Origin: Planctomycetota bacterium
GTDB lineage: Bacteria > Planctomycetota > Planctomycetia > Gemmatales > Gemmataceae
Reading direction: 5' to 3'
Assembly (NCBI GenBank): GCA_021325115.1
Contig: JAJPHU010000186.1
Coordinates: 1 to 33,957 of the forward strand
Length of the DNA: 33,957 nt
Numbering within the stretch: the first letter of the stretch is position 1; each line of letters opens with the position of its first letter. The notes under the pieces are model-generated. The model was not told the origin of the DNA and ran no database searches. It worked only from the letters and a program-made list of their open reading frames with translations. A program made the position numbers and the translations under genes. Shown here in pieces: positions 1 through 9,054 of this stretch.

Positions 1-246
1 TTGATCGAACAACACGGCAAGCGTGTGACGGCGCTAGCCAGCGCGAGCCGCGAGGATGTAGCCGCCGCCGTCGCTTGTTTGCCCGGCATTCTCGACAATC
101 GCCGCGGCCCAGCGGCGCGACACAAGTTGACCGTGGAAGAGTGGAATGGTCAATCCATCACATCATCGGAAGGCCGCGAATTGCTGGAAGCAGCCGGCTT
201 TGTGCGCGATTATCAAGCCATGACGCTGTATGCCGTCTGGCGCTGA
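1..246 (+). CDS. Lhr-like/DEAD-box ATP-dependent helicase, C-terminal fragment (5' truncated by window)
   Basis: Open at left edge; C-terminus ...LLEAAGFVRDYQAMTLYAVWR resembles Lhr-type helicase C-termini. Confidence 0.6.
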   Translation: MIEQHGKRVTALASASREDVAAAVACLPGILDNRRGPAARHKLTVEEWNGQSITSSEGRELLEAAGFVRDYQAMTLYAVWR

Positions 247-373
247 AAATCATTCATCGCTGAAAATCATTCATCATTCTCAATATTGCCTGGCAACTTC
301 CAACGGGTACACTGGAGCATGGACAGGCTGTGGCAGAGTAATCGACACATCGAATCTTTGTTGGGGGGCACCT

Positions 374-928
374 ATGTTTATCACTGCGGGTGAGAAATTG
401 TTCGGAAGGGTCGATCGTGTTCCCGGTCGCTTTTACATTGCGACGCCATTCCTTTTCTTCTGTGAATTCCCTATCTTCCCTGGCCGTAGTTACCTCGTGC
501 TGGAAGGCACTCAGGTCGATCCGACCATTTTCCGCAAGGGATCATTCGTCGGTTTTTCGATTTATTGGAGCTTCAAGTCCATCCTGATGGCGTGGTTTCG
601 CGCTGTGCTCGCCTTTGTGGGGAGCGCTGGCGGCGTCTTGGCTCCTCTGATGTACCTGGTCTACTTTAGAGACACAAGTAATCTTCAAGCCCGGTACATC
701 GCGGTAGCTGCGACTGTGGTGGCGTTCCTTTGCCTGATGGCTTATCTGTTCACCCGTTGGTTGGAACTGGCCAGTCCCCGGCGGGTGATGGCGCTAGCAC
801 GGCATCTGGAAGGAAAATATCCCAAGGCAGCCCTGGTCGTTCAGTCGTATCTGAACGAGATTGGCCTGGACCCTTCAACCGCGGTACCTGGTCAATCCCA
901 AGGCACAGGTGAACCAAGTGCGGAGTAG
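374..928 (+). CDS. Hypothetical membrane protein
   Basis: ATG at 374, 184 aa, two hydrophobic segments (MAWFRAVLAFVGSAGGVLAPLMYLVYF; YIAVAATVVAFLCLMAYLF); longer ORF from 230 is less likely. Confidence 0.6.
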   Translation: MFITAGEKLFGRVDRVPGRFYIATPFLFFCEFPIFPGRSYLVLEGTQVDPTIFRKGSFVGFSIYWSFKSILMAWFRAVLAFVGSAGGVLAPLMYLVYFRDTSNLQARYIAVAATVVAFLCLMAYLFTRWLELASPRRVMALARHLEGKYPKAALVVQSYLNEIGLDPSTAVPGQSQGTGEPSAE

Positions 929-934
929 ACTGTC

Positions 935-1711
935 TTGCGAGCGCACCCCGAATGGCAGCCGGCCGCGCATCCGCCGCCGTTGACGACAGACGACGTACAC
1001 GTCTGGCGCATCGCCCTGGAAGTCGGCGATCCGTTGCTGGCGCGCTTGCACGAAATCCTGGCGGATGACGAACGGCGACGGGCCGAGCGTTTTTATTTCG
1101 AGAACGATCGTCGGCACTTCACCGTCGCCCGTGCTGCCATGCGCATCCTCCTGGCCGGCTATCTGACGCGACGCCCGGAAAAAGTGAACTTTGCCTACGG
1201 CAACTACGGCAAGCCCCGACTTACAGACGAGAACAACGCAAGCCCTCTTCGTTTCAATCTCACGCATTCACACGGCTTGGCGCTCCTGGCGGTGACACGT
1301 GGTCGAGAGATCGGCGTCGATGTGGAGCGCCTCCGGGACATGGAACAGGACGGCGAACTGTTGGCCGAGCGATTTTTTTCGCCGCGTGAGGCAGCCGTGT
1401 TGCGGTCGCTACCCCCGCAGCGGCGGCGCGAGGCGTTTTTTCACTGCTGGACACGCAAGGAAGCCTACATCAAGGCCCAAGGCAAGGGCTTGTCGCTGCC
1501 GTTGGATCAGTTCGATGTCTCGCTGCATCCCGATGAGCCGGCCGCCTTGATCGCCACGCAGCACGATCCGCAAGAAGCGCAGCGCTGGTCGCTGCGAAGC
1601 CTGTCTCCGGCAGAGGGATACGTCGGGGCGTTGGCGGTCGAAGGACATTCGTGGCGGTTGTGGTGCGGTGCCTGGATTGCGGAGGGGTATGGCGGTACTT
1701 CCCTGGATTGA
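935..1711 (+). CDS. 4'-phosphopantetheinyl transferase superfamily protein (Sfp type)
   Basis: IGVDVER...FF...EAFFHCWTRKEAYIKAQGKGLSLPLDQFDVSL matches Sfp/AcpS signature; TTG start. Confidence 0.88.
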   Translation: MRAHPEWQPAAHPPPLTTDDVHVWRIALEVGDPLLARLHEILADDERRRAERFYFENDRRHFTVARAAMRILLAGYLTRRPEKVNFAYGNYGKPRLTDENNASPLRFNLTHSHGLALLAVTRGREIGVDVERLRDMEQDGELLAERFFSPREAAVLRSLPPQRRREAFFHCWTRKEAYIKAQGKGLSLPLDQFDVSLHPDEPAALIATQHDPQEAQRWSLRSLSPAEGYVGALAVEGHSWRLWCGAWIAEGYGGTSLD

Positions 1712-1805
1712 TTTGTTTCACTTTTCTCACTACAATTCGATAGGGTCATGGGTCGCTATTAAAAAGCCACACCTTTCTGCTACCCTTGTCCCCATAGGAC
1801 TCCGT

Positions 1806-1821
1806 AACGCCGAAAGGCGTT
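1806..1821 (+). promoter_or_regulatory. Hairpin with GAAA tetraloop in clpC leader
   Basis: aacgcc-gaaa-ggcgtt, perfect 6-bp stem. Confidence 0.4.
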
Positions 1822-1877
1822 GAACATCTGGAAATGTAGGAACGATTTACTGACCACACTCGCATAGAATTTCAGTG

Positions 1878-1891
1878 ATGCCGCAAGGTGT
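1878..1891 (+). promoter_or_regulatory. Second related hairpin with GCAA tetraloop in clpC leader
   Basis: atgcc-gcaa-ggtgt; stem held by G-U wobbles; similar to copy at 1806. Confidence 0.35.
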
Positions 1892-1918
1892 TGAGGAAAG
1901 CAGCGGGGAGATCATCGG

Positions 1919-4432
1919 ATGTATGAACGTTTTACCGACCGTGCTCGCAAGGTGATGCAGCTGGCCAACCAGGAGGCCCAGCGCTTCAACCACGAGTATA
2001 TTGGCACCGAACACATCCTCCTGGGCTTGGTCAAGGAAGGCTCAGGCGTTGCCGCCAACGTCCTGAAAAACCTTGACATCGACCTGCGTAAAATTCGCCT
2101 GGAGGTCGAGAAGATTGTACAATCCGGCCCGGACATGGTGACGATGGGCAAATTGCCGCAAACACCACGGGCCAAAAAAGTTATCGAATATTCCATTGAA
2201 GAGGCCAGGAACCTCAATCACAACTATGTTGGCACCGAACACCTGCTCTTGGGCTTGCTCCGTGAACAGGAAGGGGTGGCCGCTCAAGTCCTTATGAACT
2301 TGGGGCTAAAGTTGGAAGATGTACGAGAAGAGGTCCTGAATTTACTGGGGCACAACATGGCAGCGGAAGAACAAGCGGGCGGAGGCACAGGAGAACGTCA
2401 GAAGCAGGGCAAGTCCAAGACGCCGGCCCTGGACAGTTTTGGCCGCGATTTGACCGAATTGGCCCGTCAGGGCAAGCTCGATCCGGTCATTGGCCGGCAT
2501 AACGAGATCGAGCGCGTCATTCAAGTGCTCAGCCGCCGTACCAAGAACAATCCGGTGTTGCTAGGCGAGGCCGGCGTCGGCAAGACGGCCATCGTCGAAG
2601 GGCTGGCCCAGCTGGTCGTCGATGCCAACGTACCGGAACTGCTGCGTGATCGCCGTATTGTCGTGCTTGACCTGGCCATGATGGTCGCCGGCACCAAGTA
2701 TCGCGGCCAATTTGAGGAACGCATCAAGGCCGTTATGAATGAAGTGCGCCGAGCGCGGAATACCATTCTATTCATCGACGAACTGCACACGTTGGTCGGC
2801 GCCGGCGGTGCCGAGGGGGCCATCGATGCGTCCAACGTACTCAAGCCGGCCCTGGCACGCGGCGAGATTCAGTGCATCGGTGCCACCACACTCGATGAGT
2901 ACCGCAAATACATCGAGAAAGACGGCGCCCTGGAACGCCGCTTCCAGCAGATCATCGTTAATCCGCCGTCCAAGGAAGAGACGATCGAGATCCTCCGCGG
3001 CCTGCGGGATCGTTACGAAGCGCATCACCGTGTCCAGATCAAAGACGAAGCACTGAATAGCGCTGTCGAGCTGTCGGATCGCTACATCAGCGGTCGTTGC
3101 TTGCCTGATAAGGCTATCGACGTGATCGATGAGGCTGGAGCGCGTGTGCGGCTCAAGGCCATGACGCGGCCGCCGGACCTGAAAGAGATCGACGCTCAGA
3201 TTGAGCAGCTCAATCAGGAAAAGGAAGCTGCCGTCGCCGAGCAGGACTTCGAGAAGGCCGCTCACCTGCGCGATCAGGCCGATAAACTTAAGAAAAAGAA
3301 GGAATCGATCACCCGCGAATGGCGCGAGAAATCGAAAGAGATCGACGGCGTCGTCGATGAAGAGGTGATCGCCGAGGTCGTCAGCAAGATGACCGGCGTG
3401 CCGCTCAAGCGGCTGGAGGACAACGAGACGCAGCGACTACTCCATATGGAGGACGAGTTGCACAAGCAGGTTGTCAGCCAACACGAGGCGATCAACGCCA
3501 TCGCCAAGGCGGTGCGTAAGAGCCGGGCCGGATTGAAAGATCCGAAACGGCCCATCGGCAGCTTCATCTTTGCCGGACCCACTGGGGTCGGCAAGACGCT
3601 GTTGGCCAAGCGGCTCGCCCACTTCATGTTCGGCGATGAGAATGCGCTGGTGCAGATCGATATGTCCGAATACTCGGAGAAGCATAACGTCAGCCGACTG
3701 ATCGGCGCGCCTCCGGGCTATATCGGCTACGAAGAGGGTGGTCAGCTGACCGAGAAGATCCGCCGTCGGCCCTACAGCGTGGTCTTGCTCGATGAGATCG
3801 AGAAGGCCCATCCCGAAGTGTGGAACATGCTCTTGCAGATCATGGAAGAAGGCCGACTGACCGACAACGTCGGCCGCACCATCGATTTCAAGAACACCAT
3901 CCTCATTATGACGACGAACATCGGTGCCGAGCAGATCGCCGGCCGACAGGAGTTCGGTATCCATGCCGCCGCGCGGCGTAGTGAGGAATCCACCTACGAG
4001 GGTATGAAGCAGAAGCTCAAGGCCGAGATGGAGCGTAACTTCCGGCCTGAGTTCCTCAACCGCGTGGACGACATCATCGTCTTCCGCAGCTTGACCAAGG
4101 ACAACCTCAAGAAGATCATCGACATCGAGCTGAGCAAGGTGTCGAAGCGCCTGGCCGATAAGGGACTGGCGCTGGTCCTGACTGAGGAAGCCAAGGACTT
4201 CTTGATCGAGAAGGGCACCAGTCTGGAATACGGGGCGCGTCCGTTGCGTCGGGCTATCGAGCATTATCTCGAAGACCCGCTGGCCGAGGATCTACTGCAT
4301 GGCCGCTTCGCCGGTAAGGACACGGTCACCGTCCGTGTTCAGGAGGAAGGCGGCGAGAAGAAGCTGTACTTCGATGCCACGACGACCGCCACGCCCGAGC
4401 TGGTCGGCGCCGGCAGCGAAGCGAAGGTATAA
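1919..4432 (+). CDS. clpC: ATP-dependent Clp protease ATP-binding subunit ClpC
   Basis: [37 protein letters not shown]; two Walker A motifs ([18 protein letters not shown]), UVR-like segment, 837 aa. Confidence 0.97.
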   Translation: MYERFTDRARKVMQLANQEAQRFNHEYIGTEHILLGLVKEGSGVAANVLKNLDIDLRKIRLEVEKIVQSGPDMVTMGKLPQTPRAKKVIEYSIEEARNLNHNYVGTEHLLLGLLREQEGVAAQVLMNLGLKLEDVREEVLNLLGHNMAAEEQAGGGTGERQKQGKSKTPALDSFGRDLTELARQGKLDPVIGRHNEIERVIQVLSRRTKNNPVLLGEAGVGKTAIVEGLAQLVVDANVPELLRDRRIVVLDLAMMVAGTKYRGQFEERIKAVMNEVRRARNTILFIDELHTLVGAGGAEGAIDASNVLKPALARGEIQCIGATTLDEYRKYIEKDGALERRFQQIIVNPPSKEETIEILRGLRDRYEAHHRVQIKDEALNSAVELSDRYISGRCLPDKAIDVIDEAGARVRLKAMTRPPDLKEIDAQIEQLNQEKEAAVAEQDFEKAAHLRDQADKLKKKKESITREWREKSKEIDGVVDEEVIAEVVSKMTGVPLKRLEDNETQRLLHMEDELHKQVVSQHEAINAIAKAVRKSRAGLKDPKRPIGSFIFAGPTGVGKTLLAKRLAHFMFGDENALVQIDMSEYSEKHNVSRLIGAPPGYIGYEEGGQLTEKIRRRPYSVVLLDEIEKAHPEVWNMLLQIMEEGRLTDNVGRTIDFKNTILIMTTNIGAEQIAGRQEFGIHAAARRSEESTYEGMKQKLKAEMERNFRPEFLNRVDDIIVFRSLTKDNLKKIIDIELSKVSKRLADKGLALVLTEEAKDFLIEKGTSLEYGARPLRRAIEHYLEDPLAEDLLHGRFAGKDTVTVRVQEEGGEKKLYFDATTTATPELVGAGSEAKV

Positions 4433-4438
4433 ATGCTA

Positions 4439-4515
4439 GCGGACAAAACTGTAGGGCAAGGGGGCAGTGTGTCTGAAAAGGACAAACGGCCCCCTTGCCC
4501 TACAGTTTTGTCCGC
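4439..4515. terminator. Long perfect palindrome, probable bidirectional terminator between convergent genes
   Basis: 27-bp perfect arms 4439-4465 and 4489-4515, 23-nt loop. Confidence 0.65.
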
Positions 4516-4536
4516 CTGTCCTTTGTTTCCTCGCCT

Positions 4537-5835
4537 TTAAACGGACGAACGAGATTTCAGTACTTTAGCGATCGCTTTTGTTAGCTGTTTCTCGCTCGGT
4601 GCGGCCAAGGCCACGGTTGGTTCATAGCCGCCTTCCCAATACGCTTGGTCCGTCGGAATGTAGCCGGGCCCCCCATCGCCGTAACCTGCCACGCACACGA
4701 ACGCATCTTTGCGCAATTCTTGGGCCTTCAATTGATACTCAATGAACGGTTCGCCTGGCAGATGCAGCACCAGCGCCTTGCCCAGATCGAGACAGGTCAA
4801 ATCGATGGGCCGTTCCAGGCGCTTCAACCAGGCCAGCTGGAAGGCAGCGTTGCCGCGCCGCGCCTTAACGGCCTTGGGATCGCCCAACACTTTGCGGCTT
4901 TCTTCTTCGCCGAAGGATTTTTCACGGCGTGGCGGCAGCTGGATCGGTTCGACGCGCCATTCCCACGAAGTCAGCGGATAGCGTTGGGTCGCCTTCCAGG
5001 CCGCTTTCAGAGCGGTGTAGACGCGATCGCGCAGCACGGGGCGATGGGCCTTGGAGCCGTCGTTGTACTTGCCGGCTGTGATGTTGCCGGCGCAGCCGTT
5101 AAAATACATTTGAAAAATCGGCGGCTCCTCGTCTTGCCGTTTTTGCCGCGCCAGGCCACAGAAATCGGCACTGACCCGACCATCTCCGTAGTAGCTCATC
5201 GGATGCACGGCATAATAGCTCAGGGCTGCCAACGGCTGCTCGTCGTTCCAAAAACTCAACGTTCTCAGCCACGGATCGATCAACCCCTCTGGCTCGGCGC
5301 GGATCTTGGGATCTTTGGTAGCGCTGTAGCGCGTAAATCGGACTTTGCCGTCCGCGCCGATAATACGGCGATTGGAAGCGACTTGCTCCACACGTGCCTG
5401 TCCGATGCCCAGGTGCGAAAAGGGCATCGTCTTCTTTAATGCTGTACGAAGCGCGTCTGCGGATTGCTGAACCACACGATCAAAAAAGGCAAGGTCCAGC
5501 GACGGCGCACCATGAACACTTTGCAACAGGCGCTCGGCCTCGGTATCGGCAAAGGGCGCGTTGTGCGGATGAACACAGTGAACGGCGACGCGCTCCGGTG
5601 TGGTGTTCGCTGCTTGCGCCAAGGCTTGACGCCAGGCTCGATTCGCCTCGTTGCGTAGACCGCACCAGTCTACGGCACACAGCACCACCGGCCTTCCTGC
5701 ACCAAGCAGGACGATACCCAAAGCACGTAGCGGATCATCGACGCCGCGCACCGGCTCGATCCAGCCGCCGCAGAGGGGATGTCCCAACGGCGGCGTGGCA
5801 TCGGATTGAAACGTTGTCAAATGCAGAGACGGCAT
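4537..5835 (-). CDS. Neutral/alkaline ceramidase-like N-terminal domain protein
   Basis: HCVHPHNAPFADTEAE, YYAVHPMSYYGDGRVSADF, FNGCAGNITAGKYNDG, LPGEPFIEYQ. Confidence 0.7.
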   Translation of the reverse strand: MPSLHLTTFQSDATPPLGHPLCGGWIEPVRGVDDPLRALGIVLLGAGRPVVLCAVDWCGLRNEANRAWRQALAQAANTTPERVAVHCVHPHNAPFADTEAERLLQSVHGAPSLDLAFFDRVVQQSADALRTALKKTMPFSHLGIGQARVEQVASNRRIIGADGKVRFTRYSATKDPKIRAEPEGLIDPWLRTLSFWNDEQPLAALSYYAVHPMSYYGDGRVSADFCGLARQKRQDEEPPIFQMYFNGCAGNITAGKYNDGSKAHRPVLRDRVYTALKAAWKATQRYPLTSWEWRVEPIQLPPRREKSFGEEESRKVLGDPKAVKARRGNAAFQLAWLKRLERPIDLTCLDLGKALVLHLPGEPFIEYQLKAQELRKDAFVCVAGYGDGGPGYIPTDQAYWEGGYEPTVALAAPSEKQLTKAIAKVLKSRSSV

Positions 5836-5927
5836 AAAGCTTGCTCTCCTGGAGGCGGAATCTCAGGCACTATTTTGGCCGAAACCCGTCACAAAGGGAA
5901 GCAGAAAGCGTATTATTTGGTGGATAG

Positions 5928-5969
5928 TTTCACCATGAGCCGTGGACACGCCTACGGCTCATGGTGAAA
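5928..5969. repeat. Palindromic repeat element in divergent intergenic region
   Basis: 16-bp perfect arms tttcaccatgagccgt / acggctcatggtgaaa. Confidence 0.6.
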
Positions 5970-6050
5970 TAAAAATAGGGGTTATGCCCGATTGATTAAA
6001 AGGGTGTCCGCTTGATTTGGGCGTGTAGGAGGGCTTACGTGCCAGGTGCT

Positions 6051-6101
6051 TCTCCCTTCCCCCACCCCAGCTCTCTCCCGCCAGGAGAGAGGGGGAAAAC
6101 C
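6051..6101. repeat. Possible partial copy of the pyrimidine-rich palindromic element seen at 16183-16316
   Basis: cccaccccagctctctcccgccaggagagaggg resembles cccatcccagccctcccccacaaggagggagg at 16265-16297. Confidence 0.35.
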
Positions 6102-6276
6102 TCCTCGAGGGCTGGCGCAACCCCGCTCGCCAAAATCAAGAAGGACAGCCGATTAAATTGATGTTGCCATGTGGCAGGAGGATCGCTATAGGACGCTCCT
6201 TCTCGTGGGATGATAACGGGGGGATGGGCCGCGGGGGAGCCGCGCACACGCGGCTGCGGCAAGGGGGACGATTCCT

Positions 6277-6648
6277 ATGGTGGCCAATCCGTTGCTCCAT
6301 CACATCCTCAGCGACGAGCGGCTGACACAGGGTTTGGGGGATGCGGAAGCACGTATCTTGGTAGAATGGCTGGTCGAACAAGCCGAGGATCTGATGAAAC
6401 AAACGGGTGAAACCGAAGCGGCGGCGGAGGTAAAGTGGTTATGCCGGCGCGGCCGGGCCTTGGCGCGCTTTGTGCGTCTATGGTGTCTGGAGCGATCGCG
6501 TGGCGCCGCTGGACAGCTGGCTGCGGCCGAGCGCTTCGCCTGGCCCTTGCCCAAAGCCGGAGCCGATCCCTGCGAATTGATGCAAGCCATCGTTTCCTGG
6601 GAGAACGATCAGTTTTGGCAACGCCGCCGAGCCAAAGCAGTAGCGTGA
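6277..6648 (+). CDS. Conserved-looking hypothetical protein, 123 aa
   Basis: ATG ORF, acidic/helical N-terminus, upstream of adaptor locus. Confidence 0.6.
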   Translation: MVANPLLHHILSDERLTQGLGDAEARILVEWLVEQAEDLMKQTGETEAAAEVKWLCRRGRALARFVRLWCLERSRGAAGQLAAAERFAWPLPKAGADPCELMQAIVSWENDQFWQRRRAKAVA

Positions 6649-6822
6649 AGCGAGCGAACCGGCAGCGTTCCTTGCCGGGGGATTTTGAAAAAAGACAAAA
6701 TAGGTCAAGGGGGAGCTTGCCAGCCGCGCACAAAACGTCTATGGTGGAATAGCTTTCCATTTGTCCCTTGGATTTTGCTCCCTGCAGGTACACCCCGTTT
6801 TCGGAAGTGAGGTAGTAGGGCC

Positions 6823-8940
6823 GTGAATGCCGCTCCTAATACACAGATCGGATCCGATCTGGAACAGGAACGCCGACGAATCGCGACTCGGCTTGAGGAA
6901 GTCGCTCGTTTGAGCGAATCGAACGTCCCCGCGGGGACGTTCTACGGCGAGATGCTCAAGCGCTTGCTGGAAACGCTGGCCGCCCCGGCTGGCGCCGTCT
7001 GGGCGCGCACTCCTCAAGGCAATTTGCAGTTGCAGTATCAGATCAACCTGAAAGAGATTGGCCTCGATCAAAACGAGGCGGCACGAGCTAGCCATGAAGA
7101 ATTGCTACGGCAAGCCGTGACACAGCCGCGGCCGTTTCATGTGCCGCCGCGTAGCGGCGTCGGCGTCCAAAATGATGGCAAACCACCGGCCGGCAACCTC
7201 ACCAATTATCTGCTGCTTATCGCTCCTGTCATCGTCAATCAGCAGTGTGCCGGACTCATCGAGGTTTGGCAAAGCGCCAACCGCCCCGCCCAGGCGACCA
7301 CCGGCTATCTGCAATTCATGACCTACATGGCCGAATTGTCCTCGCGCTATCAACGCAATCAGGTCATGGGGCATCTTACGGGGCAGCAACAGGTATGGAC
7401 ACAGCTGGAAGCGTTTGCCCGTCAGATCCACAGCAGTTTGCATCCTACAGAAGTCGCCTATCAGGTGGCCAACGAAGGCCGGCGGCTCATCGAATGCGAT
7501 CGCCTCAGCGTGGCTGTTCGGCAATACGGCTCCAAGGCCCGTATCGAGGCCGTCAGCGGCGCCGACGTGGTAGAACGACGCTCCAACCTGATTCGCCTCA
7601 TGCAAAAGCTGAGCGAACAGGTCATCAAATGGGGCGAGAAGCTGATTTTCAACGGCGTCCGCGATGACAGCTTGCCGCCCAAAGTGCTGGCGGCGCTGGA
7701 CGCTTATTTGGCTGAGAGCAATAGCAAATTGTTGGTCGTGCAGCCGCTACGCGACGAACGGGAGACAGGCAAGCGTCCGCCGCGGTCGGCGTTAGTGATG
7801 GAGTGCTTCGAGCCGCCTGCCGAGCCGCAACAGTTGATCGCACGCCTGGATGTCGTGGCCCGTCACGCCACACCGGCCTTGTACAACGCCGTTGAACATC
7901 GTCGCATTCCCGGCCGCTGGGTCTGGCAGCCGTTGGCCAAAGTGCAAGACGGTATCGGTGGCAAGGCCAAGGCCATCTCTGCTGTCGTCATCGCCCTGGT
8001 GAGTCTCCTCGTCGCCATGCTTTTCTTGGTGCCCTACGAGCTGGAGATGGATTCGACCGGCAAACTGGTGCCGTGGGCGCGGCGCGTCGTCTATGCGCCG
8101 GCTACCGGACAAATCGTGGAGTTCAAGGTCGATCCCGGAAGCACTGTCAGCGAGAAGATGGAGTTGGCCGTCTTGAACTCTCCCGAGTTGTTCAAGAAGT
8201 TCCTTGAGTTGGAATCTGCAATTGAGGGAACTCACAAAGAGGTGCAGACTGCGGATCTTCTCCGCCGTCAAGGGACGGCCAATAAAGATCAGGGCAGGGA
8301 TACAGACGATGGACTCAAAAGACAGCTCGAGCAACGTAAAAAGAAAGAGCTTGAGAAATTCATCGAGGATAACAATGCCAATCCCGGCAGGCCCGGTGAA
8401 TACTACTTGCGGGCGCCGGAGTTCACGCCGGAGGAGAAGCTGCGTGTCGGTCGTCTGGAGTGGACGGTGTTATCTGGTAACTTCAAAGATGAATGGCATC
8501 TCAGAACGGCCAAGCCTTCCGATCCGATCTTGAAGCTGGGCGCCAAAGACGGCCCCTGGGAAATCGAGTTGCGTATTCCGCAAAAACACATCAGTCAGGT
8601 GCTCAAGGGTTTTGAGTATTTGCACCGCGATACGCTTGATGTCAACTTTATCCTCCGCAGCGATCCGACGCGCAAGTATCGCGGCCTCCTCAAGCGTGAG
8701 CGCATCGCCAGTGAGGCTATTCCCAACCGCGATGAAAAGGACGAATCCGAACCAGAGGTCATCGCCTATGTCACGATCGATGATCCGAGCATCGATCCGG
8801 CCTATCGTCTGTCGCGCGAGGCGTTGACCAGCGGCACCGAGGTCCGCGCCCATGTCCGCTGCGGCAAGCACTGTATGGGCTATTCGCTGTTCTATGGCGT
8901 GTGGGAATTCATCTACGAAAAAATCGTGTTCTTCTTCTGA
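6823..8940 (+). CDS. GAF-like domain(s) - TM - HlyD-family periplasmic adaptor
   Basis: GTG start; cytosolic GAF-like region, TM ISAVVIALVSLLVAMLFLVPY, then MDSTGKLVPWARRVVYAPATGQIVEFKVDPGSTVSEKMELAVLNSPEL (lipoyl/HlyD-like). Confidence 0.75.
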   Translation: MNAAPNTQIGSDLEQERRRIATRLEEVARLSESNVPAGTFYGEMLKRLLETLAAPAGAVWARTPQGNLQLQYQINLKEIGLDQNEAARASHEELLRQAVTQPRPFHVPPRSGVGVQNDGKPPAGNLTNYLLLIAPVIVNQQCAGLIEVWQSANRPAQATTGYLQFMTYMAELSSRYQRNQVMGHLTGQQQVWTQLEAFARQIHSSLHPTEVAYQVANEGRRLIECDRLSVAVRQYGSKARIEAVSGADVVERRSNLIRLMQKLSEQVIKWGEKLIFNGVRDDSLPPKVLAALDAYLAESNSKLLVVQPLRDERETGKRPPRSALVMECFEPPAEPQQLIARLDVVARHATPALYNAVEHRRIPGRWVWQPLAKVQDGIGGKAKAISAVVIALVSLLVAMLFLVPYELEMDSTGKLVPWARRVVYAPATGQIVEFKVDPGSTVSEKMELAVLNSPELFKKFLELESAIEGTHKEVQTADLLRRQGTANKDQGRDTDDGLKRQLEQRKKKELEKFIEDNNANPGRPGEYYLRAPEFTPEEKLRVGRLEWTVLSGNFKDEWHLRTAKPSDPILKLGAKDGPWEIELRIPQKHISQVLKGFEYLHRDTLDVNFILRSDPTRKYRGLLKRERIASEAIPNRDEKDESEPEVIAYVTIDDPSIDPAYRLSREALTSGTEVRAHVRCGKHCMGYSLFYGVWEFIYEKIVFFF

Positions 8941-8957
8941 GAAATTTGTTGCACTCC

Positions 8958-9024
8958 CCGGCGAGTGGGGCGTGGGAACGCCCTGGTTTTTTCTACCGGG
9001 GTGTTCCCACGCCCCACTCGCCGG
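8958..9024. repeat. Palindromic element between two genes of the adaptor locus
   Basis: 22-bp perfect arms 8958-8979 and 9003-9024, inner stem continues with wobble. Confidence 0.65.
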
Positions 9025-9054
9025 AACTTGCTGCCGCTCCTGGAGGCTCAATCT

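Noticed and set aside
875-1267. 130-aa minus-strand ORF
   Set aside because: Antisense to the phosphopantetheinyl transferase gene
3437-4264. 275-aa minus-strand ORF
   Set aside because: Antisense to clpC; no domain features
4645-5439. 264-aa plus-strand ORF
   Set aside because: Antisense to the ceramidase-like gene, which has coherent motifs
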